The notes beneath the pieces were generated by a model. It was given only the letters and a program-made list of their open reading frames with translations, was not told where the DNA came from and did not search any database. This document shows, piece by piece, positions 17,334-26,386 of a stretch of DNA of 44,025 nucleotides. Made by a program: the position numbers and the translations under genes. Source of the stretch: SBBG01 sp033717875 (GTDB lineage Bacteria; Pseudomonadota; Gammaproteobacteria; Ga0077554; Ga007554); NCBI GenBank assembly GCA_033717875.1, contig JADDKJ010000029.1, forward strand, positions 1 to 44,025. Direction: 5' to 3'. The number at the start of each line of letters is the position of its first letter. Positions within the stretch are counted from its first letter, which is position 1.

Positions 17334-19826
17334 ATGCCGGAAGAAAAAGAAGGACGGGAATACTGCGAGACCAATTGGGTTCCTTACAAGCCGCGCGTGG
17401 ATTATCTTGGCGCCAAGAAGGTTGTCGAGCAGAAATTTGAATACATTCATAAGCGACGTGAACACTATGATATTCATGCTCGCCAGGAGCCACCCCAGTT
17501 TCGTCAGGAGGATCAACAGGCCGCGGGGGAAGGAGAGACTGTTGTCAGGCCCAAGGACCTGACGGGCATCGCCCTTTCCGGCGGCGGAATTCGTTCGGCG
17601 ACGTTTTCCCTGGGCGTTATTCAAGCCTTGGCCGAGAAGGGAGTGCTGAAGAGGTTCGATTATTCATCCACGGTTTCCGGCGGCGGTTACATCGGTTCTG
17701 CACTTACCTGGCTGTTGTCCCGTGAATGGAAAGACAAGAAAGATCGACAGGTGCCCATGGGATTGGGAAAGGATGATCTGCCCTTCGGAACGCATTGGCG
17801 GTCGATGAGTGGCGGCGGGTATCAGTCCTACAAAAAGGCCATCCTCAGTTTCATGCGCCAACATGCCAATTACCTGCGGCCCGGCCATGGAATAACGCTG
17901 GGATCGCTTATTGCGGTGGTGTTGCGCGGCATCTTCATCAGCCTGTTGGTGTATCTTCCTGTATTGATTCTGACGTTTTTTGTGTTTCACCAGTTTGGCC
18001 TTTATAAGCCAGTGTTCTGGCCGTGGATGAAGGATCCGTTTTTTATCCTGGCAGCGGCAATGGGCGCGCTTTTCATGCTGGCGTCGATCCTTTATTCAGT
18101 GTCGATGCTTTTGCTCCTCCGCGCAAAAGAAATGAGGTACAAGTTACGGCGATTTTTTGAAAAGCGGGCGAAGTGGCTTCTTTATCTTGGTGTGGCATTC
18201 ATTGTCTTCGGTGGTTTGCCATATGTCGATGACTGGGTAAACAAGCTGCCTCACCTGCTCGCTTCCGGGAGTGAGGAAAAAGGGTGGCTCGCCACATTGC
18301 TGGGCACAGTATCAACCTTGGTGGGAATATTGTCCGGCCTGGGTATTTTTGCCAAGAATGAGGCCAAGAAAAAGGGGTTGCTGTCTGCCGGGGCACTGGC
18401 TGCCATCGCGTCACTCCTGCTGCTATTTGGCTTGTTGCTGTTGTCGTATCAGATGGCTTGTTGGCTGTACACAAATTCTGAAACGGAATGGGTTATTGCC
18501 GGAGTAGTGGCAGCTCTTGCAGTGGGGGCCGTGACGAATTTGAACTATATCTCCATCCATCGCTATTATCGCGATCGTTTGATGGAGACATTCATGCCCG
18601 ATGTTACGGAGGTGATCCAGGTCGAAGGCGCCGATCCCGCGGCATCTGATATCGCCGATCGTGTTTCTCTGCATGAAATGTGTTCGGGCACTCATCCTCT
18701 TGCCCCCTACCATATCATCAATGCCAACATCATCGTCGAAGAGTCGCACATTCCAAAATTTCAAGGACGAAAGGGTGATAATTTCATCCTGAGCCCACGC
18801 TATTGCGGCAGCAATGCCACGGGTTGGCGTTGTACCAATGAATTCATGAAAGGGTACATGACTCTTCCAACAGCCATGGCGATCTCGGGGGCGGCGGTCA
18901 ATCCGGGCGCCGGCTGCGGCGGTGAAGGGGTGACACGTCAGTCCTTGCTTTCCATGCTGATGACATTCTTGAACATCCGCCTGGGTTATTCTGCGCCGCA
19001 TCCCGATCCTGAGATACAACCGCGTTTTCCTTGGCATCCCAATTTCCTTTGCCCCGGTTTCCGCGATTTATTCATGCGCTGGCGGATTACGGAGAAAAGC
19101 CGCTTCGTTCAACTGAGCGATGGCGGGCATTTCGAGAATCTGGGGCTTTACGAGTTGTTGCGTAGGCGGCTCAAGTTGATCATTGTGTGCGATGGCGCCG
19201 CTGACCCAAGCTATACCTTTTCCGATCTGGCCAACGCCATCGAGAAGGCGTGGGTGGATTTCGGGGCGATTGTGCATGTCACGGCTGAACAGTTGCAGGC
19301 GATAACGCCGTGCCGGGATGAAAATCATCAGACGGATGAAAAAGACAAGGCTGATCCGAGAGCGCAGAAATTTGCGCAAAAGGGGTATCTGATGGCGCGC
19401 ATCGACTACGAAGCCGTGAAAGGCAGTGATGAGAGCAAGGGTATTCTCCTCTATCTGCCAACCACCTTCATCCACGGTCTCAGCGCCGATCTCTATGGTT
19501 ACCGCAAGACCCACCCCGAATTTCCCGACGAGCCCACCAGCGATCAATTCTTCGATGAAAAGCAGTTCGAGGCCTATCGGGAACTGGGGTTTCAATTGGC
19601 GTGGCGCATGCTGGAGGATGTCGAGGGTGCCGGCAAAGGCAAAGCCGGTGCAAGTGAAGAACCATTGGCAGGGCCGGAGTATGGCTTGCATGCCGCGCTC
19701 GACATGCTGAAAGATATCGAAAAGGCCATAGAGAGCAAGATCGGTGAAAACAGCGAGGAGCGCTTGAGAAGAGAAGCATATGAGGTGCTGTGGATGGATC
19801 ATCAACAAACGTGGCATCAGGCATGA
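17334..19826 (+). CDS. Membrane-embedded patatin/cPLA2-like phospholipase
   Basis: The 830-residue protein has a split patatin-type hydrolase fold. The oxyanion-hole loop is ALSGGGIRSATFSLG (about residues 80-94), the nucleophile Ser115 lies in STVSGGGYIG, and the catalytic Asp596 in DGGHFENLGLYELL. This Ser-Asp dyad would cleave acyl esters of lipids. Between Ser and Asp, about residues 185-455, is a block of roughly six or seven hydrophobic segments, so a membrane domain is inserted into the catalytic domain. The ISGAAVNPGAG segment (about 520) is also typical of this uncharacterised family. GGAAGGAGAG precedes ATG 17334; the frame extends further upstream but without support. The stop overlaps the next start (ATGA). 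An FNR-type box lies upstream. Lipid substrate and role are unknown. Confidence 0.8.
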   Translation: MPEEKEGREYCETNWVPYKPRVDYLGAKKVVEQKFEYIHKRREHYDIHARQEPPQFRQEDQQAAGEGETVVRPKDLTGIALSGGGIRSATFSLGVIQALAEKGVLKRFDYSSTVSGGGYIGSALTWLLSREWKDKKDRQVPMGLGKDDLPFGTHWRSMSGGGYQSYKKAILSFMRQHANYLRPGHGITLGSLIAVVLRGIFISLLVYLPVLILTFFVFHQFGLYKPVFWPWMKDPFFILAAAMGALFMLASILYSVSMLLLLRAKEMRYKLRRFFEKRAKWLLYLGVAFIVFGGLPYVDDWVNKLPHLLASGSEEKGWLATLLGTVSTLVGILSGLGIFAKNEAKKKGLLSAGALAAIASLLLLFGLLLLSYQMACWLYTNSETEWVIAGVVAALAVGAVTNLNYISIHRYYRDRLMETFMPDVTEVIQVEGADPAASDIADRVSLHEMCSGTHPLAPYHIINANIIVEESHIPKFQGRKGDNFILSPRYCGSNATGWRCTNEFMKGYMTLPTAMAISGAAVNPGAGCGGEGVTRQSLLSMLMTFLNIRLGYSAPHPDPEIQPRFPWHPNFLCPGFRDLFMRWRITEKSRFVQLSDGGHFENLGLYELLRRRLKLIIVCDGAADPSYTFSDLANAIEKAWVDFGAIVHVTAEQLQAITPCRDENHQTDEKDKADPRAQKFAQKGYLMARIDYEAVKGSDESKGILLYLPTTFIHGLSADLYGYRKTHPEFPDEPTSDQFFDEKQFEAYRELGFQLAWRMLEDVEGAGKGKAGASEEPLAGPEYGLHAALDMLKDIEKAIESKIGENSEERLRREAYEVLWMDHQQTWHQA

Positions 19827-20410
19827 ACAATTTGGTGCAATTCCTCAATTCGCCATTGGGGCTTGTCATCGTGGGTGCCATGATAAGCGGACTGCTGGTT
19901 CAGTACATCGCCGCCCGATGGCAGCACAAGAATTGGCTCTTTCAGCAGCGATTCACGGCGGAACAGGCCCAGTTCGGCAAGGAGCTGGATCAGAAATATA
20001 AGATGCTTGAGGAGGTCAACGGAGCCGTAGGAGAGATTTTGACACACTCGCAGAATGTTGTGGTGGGCTATATGAAAAAGGTGCCAGCCAAGCAGCGCAA
20101 CGAGGAGGTTCTCAGTTATAACGAGGCGGTCATGAAATGGGAGGCCAATTTTAGGATTTACATGATCCGTCTCAAGACCTTCTTCGCTGGCAAGGCCATT
20201 CCAGAAGAGTGGGATGCCATCAAGAAAGAACGGGACAACCTGGATGTCGCGATCTATCTGCTGACAGCGCGGGACGAAGGAAGTGCCGATGAATGTCTCG
20301 CGACAATCAACAAGATTTACGATATGACAGTCATTCTGTCGCAGCGCATGTTTGCAGAAATCGGTCAGATGAAACAACGCAGTTTCAAGCATTCAGGCCC
20401 TGGGGAATAA
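19823..20410 (+). CDS. Membrane-anchored partner of the patatin protein, unknown family
   Basis: I do not recognise this 195-residue protein. It has one N-terminal membrane segment (about residues 9-28, LNSPLGLVIVGAMISGLLVQ). A charged, mostly helical cytosolic part follows, probably coiled coil over residues 35-75 (QQRFTAEQAQFGKELDQKYK). The rest, including EEWDAIKKERDNLDVAIYLL, also looks helical. Its ATG overlaps the TGA of the patatin gene (ATGA), giving strong evidence of coupled translation and perhaps a complex. A scaffold or regulator of the phospholipase is a reasonable guess. Its 3' end overlaps the convergent ABC transporter by 26 bp. Confidence 0.7.
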   Translation: MNNLVQFLNSPLGLVIVGAMISGLLVQYIAARWQHKNWLFQQRFTAEQAQFGKELDQKYKMLEEVNGAVGEILTHSQNVVVGYMKKVPAKQRNEEVLSYNEAVMKWEANFRIYMIRLKTFFAGKAIPEEWDAIKKERDNLDVAIYLLTARDEGSADECLATINKIYDMTVILSQRMFAEIGQMKQRSFKHSGPGE

Positions 20411-22229
20411 TCAGGGGCACTTCCGTCTCCACGGCTGGCGCCTCTTCCTTTCTCCGTTCCTGCTGCTGCAACGCCCACATCCGCGCGTAAACCCCTTCTT
20501 TCCCGAGCAGTTCGCTGTGCGTGCCGCGTTCGACGACGCGACCGTGTTCCATGACCAGAATCTGGTCGGCATCGACGATGGTGGACAGGCGGTGGGCGAT
20601 GACCAGGGTGGTGTGGTCGGCGGCCACTTCGGCGAGCGCGGCGAGGATGGCCTGTTCGGAGTGGGAGTCCAGCGCCGAAGTCGCCTCGTCGAAGATCAGG
20701 ATGCGTGGATTCTTGAGGATGGTGCGGGCGATGGCGACGCGCTGTTTCTCGCCGCCGGAGAGTTTCAGGCCGCGTTCGCCGACCAGGGCGTCGTAACCCT
20801 GCGGCAGTGACTCGATGAAGTCGTGGATGTGAGCCATCCGCGCGGCGCGGATCACTTCTTCGCGCGGCGCGTCCGGCTTGGCGTAGGCGATATTGTAATA
20901 GATGGTGTCGTTGAACAGCACCGTGTCCTGTGGGACGATGCCGATGGCGACGCGCAGGCTGCTCTGGCTGACCTCGCGGATGTCCTGGCCGTTGATCAGG
21001 ATGTGCCCGCCGTCCACGTCGTAGAAGCGGAACAGCAGGCGTGACAATGTGGATTTTCCCGCGCCGCTGGTGCCGACCACCGCCACCTTGTGCCCTGGGG
21101 GAATCTCGAAGTCGAGATCATGCAGAATTTGGCGCTCCGGCTGATAGCCGAAGTTGACATGCTCGAAGCGCACGCCACCGTTACCCACGACCAGCGCCGG
21201 CGCGCCGGGTCTGTCGCGAATGTCCTGCGGTTTGTCGAGCAGGGAGAACATCTTTTCCATGTCGGTGAGCGAATGCTTGATCTCGCGGTAGACGAAGCCG
21301 AGGAAGTTGAGCGGAATGAAAAGTTGCAGCAGATAGGCGTTGACCAGCACCAGGTCGCCCAGCGTCATGCTGCCGTCCACTACGCCCTGGCCGGCCAGGA
21401 TCATCAGCAGCGTCACGCCGACGGCGATGATCGCGCCCTGGCCGAGATTGAGCATCGACAGCGAGGTCTGGTTCTTGATCGCGGCCTTTTCCCATACCGC
21501 CATGTTCTCGTCGAAGCGCCGCGCCTCGTATTCCTCGTTGCCGAAGTATTTCACCGTTTCGTAATTGAGCAGGCTGTCGATGGCGCGGGTGTTGGCCTTG
21601 GAGTCCATCTCGTTCATGACGCGGCGCACCGCCATGCGCTGCTCGGTCACCACCAGGCTGAAGATGATATAGATGACGATCGTGCCGGTGGTGATGATGG
21701 CGAACCAGGCGCTGTAGTTGACGAGCAGGATCACCGTGACCAATGCGATTTCCAGGATCGTCGGCAGGATGTTGAACAGCATGAACGACAGCAGAAAACT
21801 CATGCCGCGCGTGCCGCGCTCGATATCGCGTGACATGCCGCCGGTCTGGCGTTCCAGGTGGAAGCGCAGCGCCAGCGCGTGCAGGTGGCGGAACACCTTG
21901 ACCGCGATGTTGCGGATGGCGCGCTGCGCCACCTTGGAAAACACCAGGTCGCGCAGTTCCCCGAACAGCGTGCTGGCGATGCGCAATGCGCCATAGCCAA
22001 TCAGCAGGGCGAGCGGTAGGAGCACCACGGCATGGCGGGCGCCATCCAGGGCGTCGACCACCTCCTTGAGCGCCAGCGGGATGGTGACATTGGCCAGCTT
22101 GGCCAGCGCCAGAAAGGCCATCGCCAGGATCACCCGCGTGCGAAACTCCCACAGGTAGGGCAGCAGGGTGCGGAGGGTTTTCCAGTCGTTGCGGGTTTCG
22201 GGGAGAGAGGTGGCGGAGAGAGATTGCAT
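20385..22229 (-). CDS. Atm1/ABCB7-type ABC exporter
   Basis: This 614-residue half-transporter fuses a six-helix membrane domain (about residues 30-320) to an ATPase domain. The ATPase shows Walker A GTSGAGKST, Q-loop GIVPQDTVLF, signature LSGGEKQRVAIA, Walker B ILIFDEATSALD and H-loop VIAHRLSTIVDADQ. The N-terminal RNDWKTLRTLLPYLWEFRTRV and the ERQTGGMSRDIERGTRG segment are characteristic of the Atm1/HMT1 group, which exports glutathione or thiol conjugates linked to iron-sulfur or heavy-metal handling. It would work as a homodimer in the inner membrane. The start at 22229 (MQSLSATSLPE) fits relatives, but ATG 22262 is possible; neither has a clear Shine-Dalgarno. Confidence 0.9.
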   Translation of the reverse strand: MQSLSATSLPETRNDWKTLRTLLPYLWEFRTRVILAMAFLALAKLANVTIPLALKEVVDALDGARHAVVLLPLALLIGYGALRIASTLFGELRDLVFSKVAQRAIRNIAVKVFRHLHALALRFHLERQTGGMSRDIERGTRGMSFLLSFMLFNILPTILEIALVTVILLVNYSAWFAIITTGTIVIYIIFSLVVTEQRMAVRRVMNEMDSKANTRAIDSLLNYETVKYFGNEEYEARRFDENMAVWEKAAIKNQTSLSMLNLGQGAIIAVGVTLLMILAGQGVVDGSMTLGDLVLVNAYLLQLFIPLNFLGFVYREIKHSLTDMEKMFSLLDKPQDIRDRPGAPALVVGNGGVRFEHVNFGYQPERQILHDLDFEIPPGHKVAVVGTSGAGKSTLSRLLFRFYDVDGGHILINGQDIREVSQSSLRVAIGIVPQDTVLFNDTIYYNIAYAKPDAPREEVIRAARMAHIHDFIESLPQGYDALVGERGLKLSGGEKQRVAIARTILKNPRILIFDEATSALDSHSEQAILAALAEVAADHTTLVIAHRLSTIVDADQILVMEHGRVVERGTHSELLGKEGVYARMWALQQQERRKEEAPAVETEVPLIIPQGLNA

Positions 22230-22374
22230 GGGAGACGCTCGTGGAGATTTTGGTGGGAGCATTTTACCCGAGTATGGGGGTGAATCGGGGTCCCATCCAG
22301 TATCTTGAAAAGTGTATAATTAGCCCTATTTGATAGCGAGGTTCGCTTTTTGTTTCGGTATTGTGAGGTTCATC

Positions 22375-22638
22375 ATGCCTATCTATGAATATCAATGCTC
22401 TTCGTGCGGTCATTCCCTGGAGGCGATACAGAAGATGAGCGATGCCCCGCTGGTGGAGTGCCCCCGGTGCGGTCAGCCGCAGTTGAAGAAACAGATCTCC
22501 GCCTCCGGCTTTCGTCTCAAGGGCGGTGGCTGGTATGAGACCGATTTCAAGGGCGGGGCGAAGAAGCCGGAGAAGAAAGAGGCCGCCGCGGCGGGCTGCG
22601 GCGCGGGGACTTGTCCGCCGTGTGCGGGTGAGGCGTAA
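22375..22638 (+). CDS. FmdB-family zinc-ribbon protein
   Basis: An 87-residue protein beginning MPIYEYQCSSCGHSLEAIQK, the signature of FmdB regulatory-type proteins. Two CxxC knuckles (CSSC and CPRC) should bind one zinc. The tail is rich in Lys, Ala and Cys (GCGAGTCPPC), as in relatives. The biochemical role is unsettled. GTGAGG precedes the ATG. It is followed by a DUF502 gene after 23 bp and then aspS, a gene order I recognise from other gammaproteobacteria, so the three are probably one transcript. Confidence 0.9.
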   Translation: MPIYEYQCSSCGHSLEAIQKMSDAPLVECPRCGQPQLKKQISASGFRLKGGGWYETDFKGGAKKPEKKEAAAAGCGAGTCPPCAGEA

Positions 22639-22661
22639 TGTAGGTAATTTCAGGTAGTTTA

Positions 22662-23315
22662 ATGTCTCCCATACGTCGTTATCTGATCGCCGGGTTGCTC
22701 GTCTGGCTGCCGCTGGGCGTCACCGTGCTGGTGATCAAGCTGCTGGTCGATTTCATGGACCAGACGCTGCTGGTGCTGCCGCAGGCCTGGCATCCCGACA
22801 AGCTGCTCGGTTTCCATATCCCCGGTTTGGGTGTGTTGCTGTCCATCGCGGTGGTGCTGATCACCGGTGTGATGGTCGCCAATTTCTTCGGCCGGGAGTT
22901 GGTAGTGATGTGGGAGAAGTTTTTGAACCGCATCCCGCTGGTGCGTCCCATTTATTCGGCCGTCAAGCAGCTCACCGAGACGGTATTCACCTCCGGCGGG
23001 CAGTCGTTCCGCAAGGTGTTGCTGATCGAGTACCCGCGCAAAGGTTTGTGGACGCTGGCGTTCCAGACCGGCACAGCGGTCGGTGAGGCCCAGGCCAAGA
23101 CCGCTGACGAAGTGGTCAATGTCTATGTGCCCACCACGCCCAACCCGACCTCCGGCTTTTTCCTCATGGTGCCGCGTCGCGAAGCGGTGGAGCTGGATAT
23201 GAGCGTGGATGACGGGTTGAAGATGATTATCTCGATGGGCGCGGTGGTGCCGAAGTGGGACAAGGGTGTCGTCGAGATCGCCGGCAAGGTTGTTCCTATC
23301 GAACATAAAACATGA
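22662..23315 (+). CDS. DUF502 family membrane protein
   Basis: The 217-residue protein has two N-terminal membrane helices (about residues 6-28 and 45-70). A conserved juxtamembrane segment follows, NFFGRELVVMWEKFLNRIPL then VRPIYSAVKQ, which marks DUF502. The C-terminal domain contains VYVPTTPNPTSGFFLMVPRR and MIISMGAVVPKW. Function is unknown; a related plant family (COV) affects vascular patterning. It lies between fmdB and aspS. Confidence 0.88.
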   Translation: MSPIRRYLIAGLLVWLPLGVTVLVIKLLVDFMDQTLLVLPQAWHPDKLLGFHIPGLGVLLSIAVVLITGVMVANFFGRELVVMWEKFLNRIPLVRPIYSAVKQLTETVFTSGGQSFRKVLLIEYPRKGLWTLAFQTGTAVGEAQAKTADEVVNVYVPTTPNPTSGFFLMVPRREAVELDMSVDDGLKMIISMGAVVPKWDKGVVEIAGKVVPIEHKT

Positions 23316-23373
23316 TGGTTTAAATCCACATCACAACATCAAGCAATCAATCACAGAATCAGGAAACAGCATC

Positions 23374-25155
23374 ATGCGCAGCCACTATTGTGGGCAGTTG
23401 AACGAATCCCTGTTGGGGCAGGAAGTCGAGTTGTGCGGCTGGGCGCACCGCCGCCGCGATCACGGCGGGGTGATCTTCGTCGATCTTCGTGACCGTGAGG
23501 GACTGGTGCAGGTGGTATTCGATCCCGACATCGCGGACACCTTCGCCACCGCCGAGCGCGTGCGCGGCGAGTATGTGCTGCGCGTCAAGGGGCATGTGCG
23601 CCGCCGTCCGGCGGGTACCGAAAATCCCCATCTGGCGACGGGGCAGGTTGAGATTGTGGGCGAGACGCTGGAGATACTCAACCGTGCCGAACCCTCGCCG
23701 TTTTCGGTGGCCGACGAGATCGAGATCAACGAAGAGACCCGGTTGCGCTACCGTTATATCGATCTGCGCCGTCCGCAGATGCAACACCGCTTGCGCATGC
23801 GCGCCCATGTGACGCGCACCCTGCGCCGTTTTCTCGATGAGCGGGGGTTCCTCGACATCGAAACTCCGTACCTCACCAAATCCACGCCGGAAGGCGCGCG
23901 CGATTACTTGGTACCGAGCCGCACCCATCCCGGCGAGTTCTTCGCTCTGCCGCAGTCACCGCAGCTTTTCAAGCAGTTGCTGATGATGGGCGGGATGGAC
24001 CGCTACTACCAGGTCGCACGCTGCTTCCGTGACGAAGACCTGCGTGCCGACCGCCAGCCGGAATTCACCCAGCTCGACATCGAGACCTCGTTCCTGGACG
24101 AGAACGGCATCATGGCGCTGATGGAAGACATGCTGCGCGAATTGTTCGCCGAAGTGCTCGATGTGACCTTGCCCAAGCCTTTCCCGCGCATGCCCTACGC
24201 CGAGGTGATGGCGCGTTTCGGCGTGGACAAGCCTGATCTGCGCATTCCGCTGGAGCTGGTCGATGTCAGCGATTTGATGAAGCATGTCGATTTCAAGGTC
24301 TTCTCCGGCCCCGCCAACGACCCGCACGGCCGGGTGGCGGCGCTGCGTCTGCCGGCTGGCGGAAGCCTGAGCCGCAAGGAGATTGACGACTACACCCATT
24401 TCGTGAGCATTTATGGCGCCAAGGGCCTGGCCTACATCAAGGTCAACGACCTGGCCGCCGGCCGCGAGGGCCTGCAATCGCCGATTCTCAAATTCCTGCC
24501 CGACGAGGTTGTCGCCAGCATCCTGCAACGCACCGGCGCGCAGACCAATGATCTTGTCTTTTTCGGCGCCGACAAGTCCTCCGTGGTGAATGAATCTTTG
24601 GGCGCGCTGCGTGTCAAACTCGGACATGACCGGGGCCTGGTCGAGCCGGGTTGGCGGCCGCTGTGGGTGGTCGATTTCCCGATGTTCGAGTGGGACGGCA
24701 AGGCGGATCGCTGGGCGGCGCTGCATCACCCGTTCACCGCGCCGACAGTGAACGATGTGGAGCGGCTGGAGGCCGATCCTGGCGCGGCGTTGTCGCGCGC
24801 CTACGATATGGTGCTCAACGGCACCGAGGCCGGCGGCGGCTCGATCCGTATCCATCGTCCCGAGATGCAGGCGGCGGTGTTCCGCATCCTCGGCATCAGC
24901 GAGGACGAGGCGCGCGAGAAATTCGGTTTCCTGCTCGATGCGCTGACCTACGGTTGTCCGCCGCATGGCGGTATCGCCTTCGGTCTGGATCGGTTGGTGA
25001 TGTTGATGAGCGGCGCGCATTCGATCCGCGACGTGATGGCCTTCCCCAAGACCCAGACCGCCGCCTGCCCGCTGACTTCTGCGCCTTCGCCGGTGAGCGA
25101 TACACACCTGCGTGAGGTGGGGATCAGGGTGCGCACCGCGCATCCAGCAACTTGA
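23374..25155 (+). CDS. aspS: Aspartyl-tRNA synthetase, probably non-discriminating
   Basis: AspRS charges tRNA with aspartate. The 593-residue product has the bacterial layout: anticodon-binding OB domain (1 to about 105), class II catalytic domain with motif 2 FRDEDLRADRQPEFTQLD, a GAD insertion (about 280-420), and motif 3 GIAFGLDRLVML. The start MRSHYCGQLNES is that of close relatives. Residues His30 (HRRRDHGG) and Gly81 (RPAGTENP) correspond to the pair described for the non-discriminating P. aeruginosa enzyme, which also charges tRNA-Asn with Asp so that GatCAB can amidate it. That specificity is inferred from these two residues. nadA follows after 19 bp. Confidence 0.95.
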   Translation: MRSHYCGQLNESLLGQEVELCGWAHRRRDHGGVIFVDLRDREGLVQVVFDPDIADTFATAERVRGEYVLRVKGHVRRRPAGTENPHLATGQVEIVGETLEILNRAEPSPFSVADEIEINEETRLRYRYIDLRRPQMQHRLRMRAHVTRTLRRFLDERGFLDIETPYLTKSTPEGARDYLVPSRTHPGEFFALPQSPQLFKQLLMMGGMDRYYQVARCFRDEDLRADRQPEFTQLDIETSFLDENGIMALMEDMLRELFAEVLDVTLPKPFPRMPYAEVMARFGVDKPDLRIPLELVDVSDLMKHVDFKVFSGPANDPHGRVAALRLPAGGSLSRKEIDDYTHFVSIYGAKGLAYIKVNDLAAGREGLQSPILKFLPDEVVASILQRTGAQTNDLVFFGADKSSVVNESLGALRVKLGHDRGLVEPGWRPLWVVDFPMFEWDGKADRWAALHHPFTAPTVNDVERLEADPGAALSRAYDMVLNGTEAGGGSIRIHRPEMQAAVFRILGISEDEAREKFGFLLDALTYGCPPHGGIAFGLDRLVMLMSGAHSIRDVMAFPKTQTAACPLTSAPSPVSDTHLREVGIRVRTAHPAT

Positions 25156-25174
25156 CGGTTGAGGTGTAACTTAG

Positions 25175-26275
25175 ATGGCGGCAACGGCGCGGGCAATTCA
25201 GCAATTCACCGATCTTTCCGACGAGGAGTGCGGCGCGCGCATCCGCGCGGCGAAGGCGGCGCTGGGCGATCGGCTGGCGATTCTCGGTCATCACTACCAG
25301 CGCGAGGAAGTGTTCCGCCACGCCGATTACACCGGCGACTCGCTCAAGCTGTCGCGTCAGGCGGCCAGTTCCAATGCCGAATACATCGTCTTCTGCGGCG
25401 TGCATTTCATGGCCGAGGTGGCGGATATCCTGACACGCCCCGACCAGATTTCGATTTTGCCCGATCTCGCCGCCGGTTGCTCGATGGCCGACATGGCCAA
25501 TCTCGCCAAGGTCGAGCGCGCCTGGCGCGAGCTGGCCGAAGTGCTCGATCCCGACGAGCAGATCACGCCGGTGACCTACATCAATTCCGCCGCCGACCTG
25601 AAAGCCTTCTGCGGACGTCACGGCGGCATCGTCTGCACCTCCACCAATGCCCGCCATGTGCTGGATTGGTCATTTTCGCAACGCGAGAAGGTATTGTTCT
25701 TTCCCGACCAGCATCTGGGACGCAACACCGGTTATCGCATGGGCATCCCGCTCGATCAGATGGTGGTGTGGGATTTCAACCAGTCCATGGGCGGGCTGAC
25801 GCCGGAGCAGATCCGACAGGCGAAGATGATTTTGTGGAAGGGCTTCTGCTCGGTGCACCAGATGTTCAAACCGCAACACATCGACCAGTTCCGCATGCGC
25901 TTCCCCGATGCCAAGGTGATCTCCCATCCCGAGTGTGGCTTCGAGGTGTGCGAGAAATCCGATCATGTCGGCTCCACCGAATACATCATCAACACCATCG
26001 CCCAATCCGCGCCCGGTACGCGCTGGCTGGTGGGCACCGAGCTGAATCTGGTGCAGCGGCTGCACGAGCGCTACAAGCACGAGGGCAAGTCGGTGCACTT
26101 CATGTCGCCCACCGTCTGCATGTGCTCCACCATGTTCCGTATCGATCCGCAACATTTGCTGTGGACGCTGGAGAATCTGGTGGAAGGCAAGGTGGTGAAT
26201 CAGATCAAAGTGCCGGAAAGCGAGGCGCGCGAGGCGCGGCTGGCGCTGGCGAAGATGCTGGATCTCAAGATATAG
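25175..26275 (+). CDS. nadA: Quinolinate synthase A
   Basis: NadA condenses iminoaspartate with dihydroxyacetone phosphate to make quinolinate in de novo NAD synthesis, using a [4Fe-4S] cluster. The 366-residue length is normal. Features include ILGHHYQREEVFRHADYTGD (about 37-56), GVHFMAE, the cluster cysteine region LKAFCGRHGGIVCTSTNA (about 146-163), HPECGFEVC and the C-terminal SPTVCMCSTMFRI. GAGGTG precedes the ATG. Its substrate comes from NadB, encoded at 35807-37435. Confidence 0.96.
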   Translation: MAATARAIQQFTDLSDEECGARIRAAKAALGDRLAILGHHYQREEVFRHADYTGDSLKLSRQAASSNAEYIVFCGVHFMAEVADILTRPDQISILPDLAAGCSMADMANLAKVERAWRELAEVLDPDEQITPVTYINSAADLKAFCGRHGGIVCTSTNARHVLDWSFSQREKVLFFPDQHLGRNTGYRMGIPLDQMVVWDFNQSMGGLTPEQIRQAKMILWKGFCSVHQMFKPQHIDQFRMRFPDAKVISHPECGFEVCEKSDHVGSTEYIINTIAQSAPGTRWLVGTELNLVQRLHERYKHEGKSVHFMSPTVCMCSTMFRIDPQHLLWTLENLVEGKVVNQIKVPESEAREARLALAKMLDLKI

Positions 26276-26282
26276 GAAAAAA

Positions 26283-26334
26283 TGTAGGGTGCGTTTCACG
26301 CACCACTTGAATGGTGCGCACGGCACCCCCTACG
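26283..26334. repeat. GTAGGGTGCG-type palindromic repeat
   Basis: GTAGGGTGCGTTTCACGCAC at 26284-26303 is followed by an inverted end, GCACGGCACCCCCTACG. TGAATGGTGCG pairs with CGCACCACTT within it. It lies between nadA and yebC and matches the repeat at 7012-7090. Confidence 0.55.
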
Positions 26335-26386
26335 ATGCTGACGACCAATACTCGTAACTTTTAACTCGCAACTCGCAACTAACAAC

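Noticed and set aside
22315..22320. TATAAT upstream of fmdB
   Set aside because: A perfect -10 hexamer, but no -35 at proper spacing; TTGAAA is only a few bases away, so I did not call a promoter.
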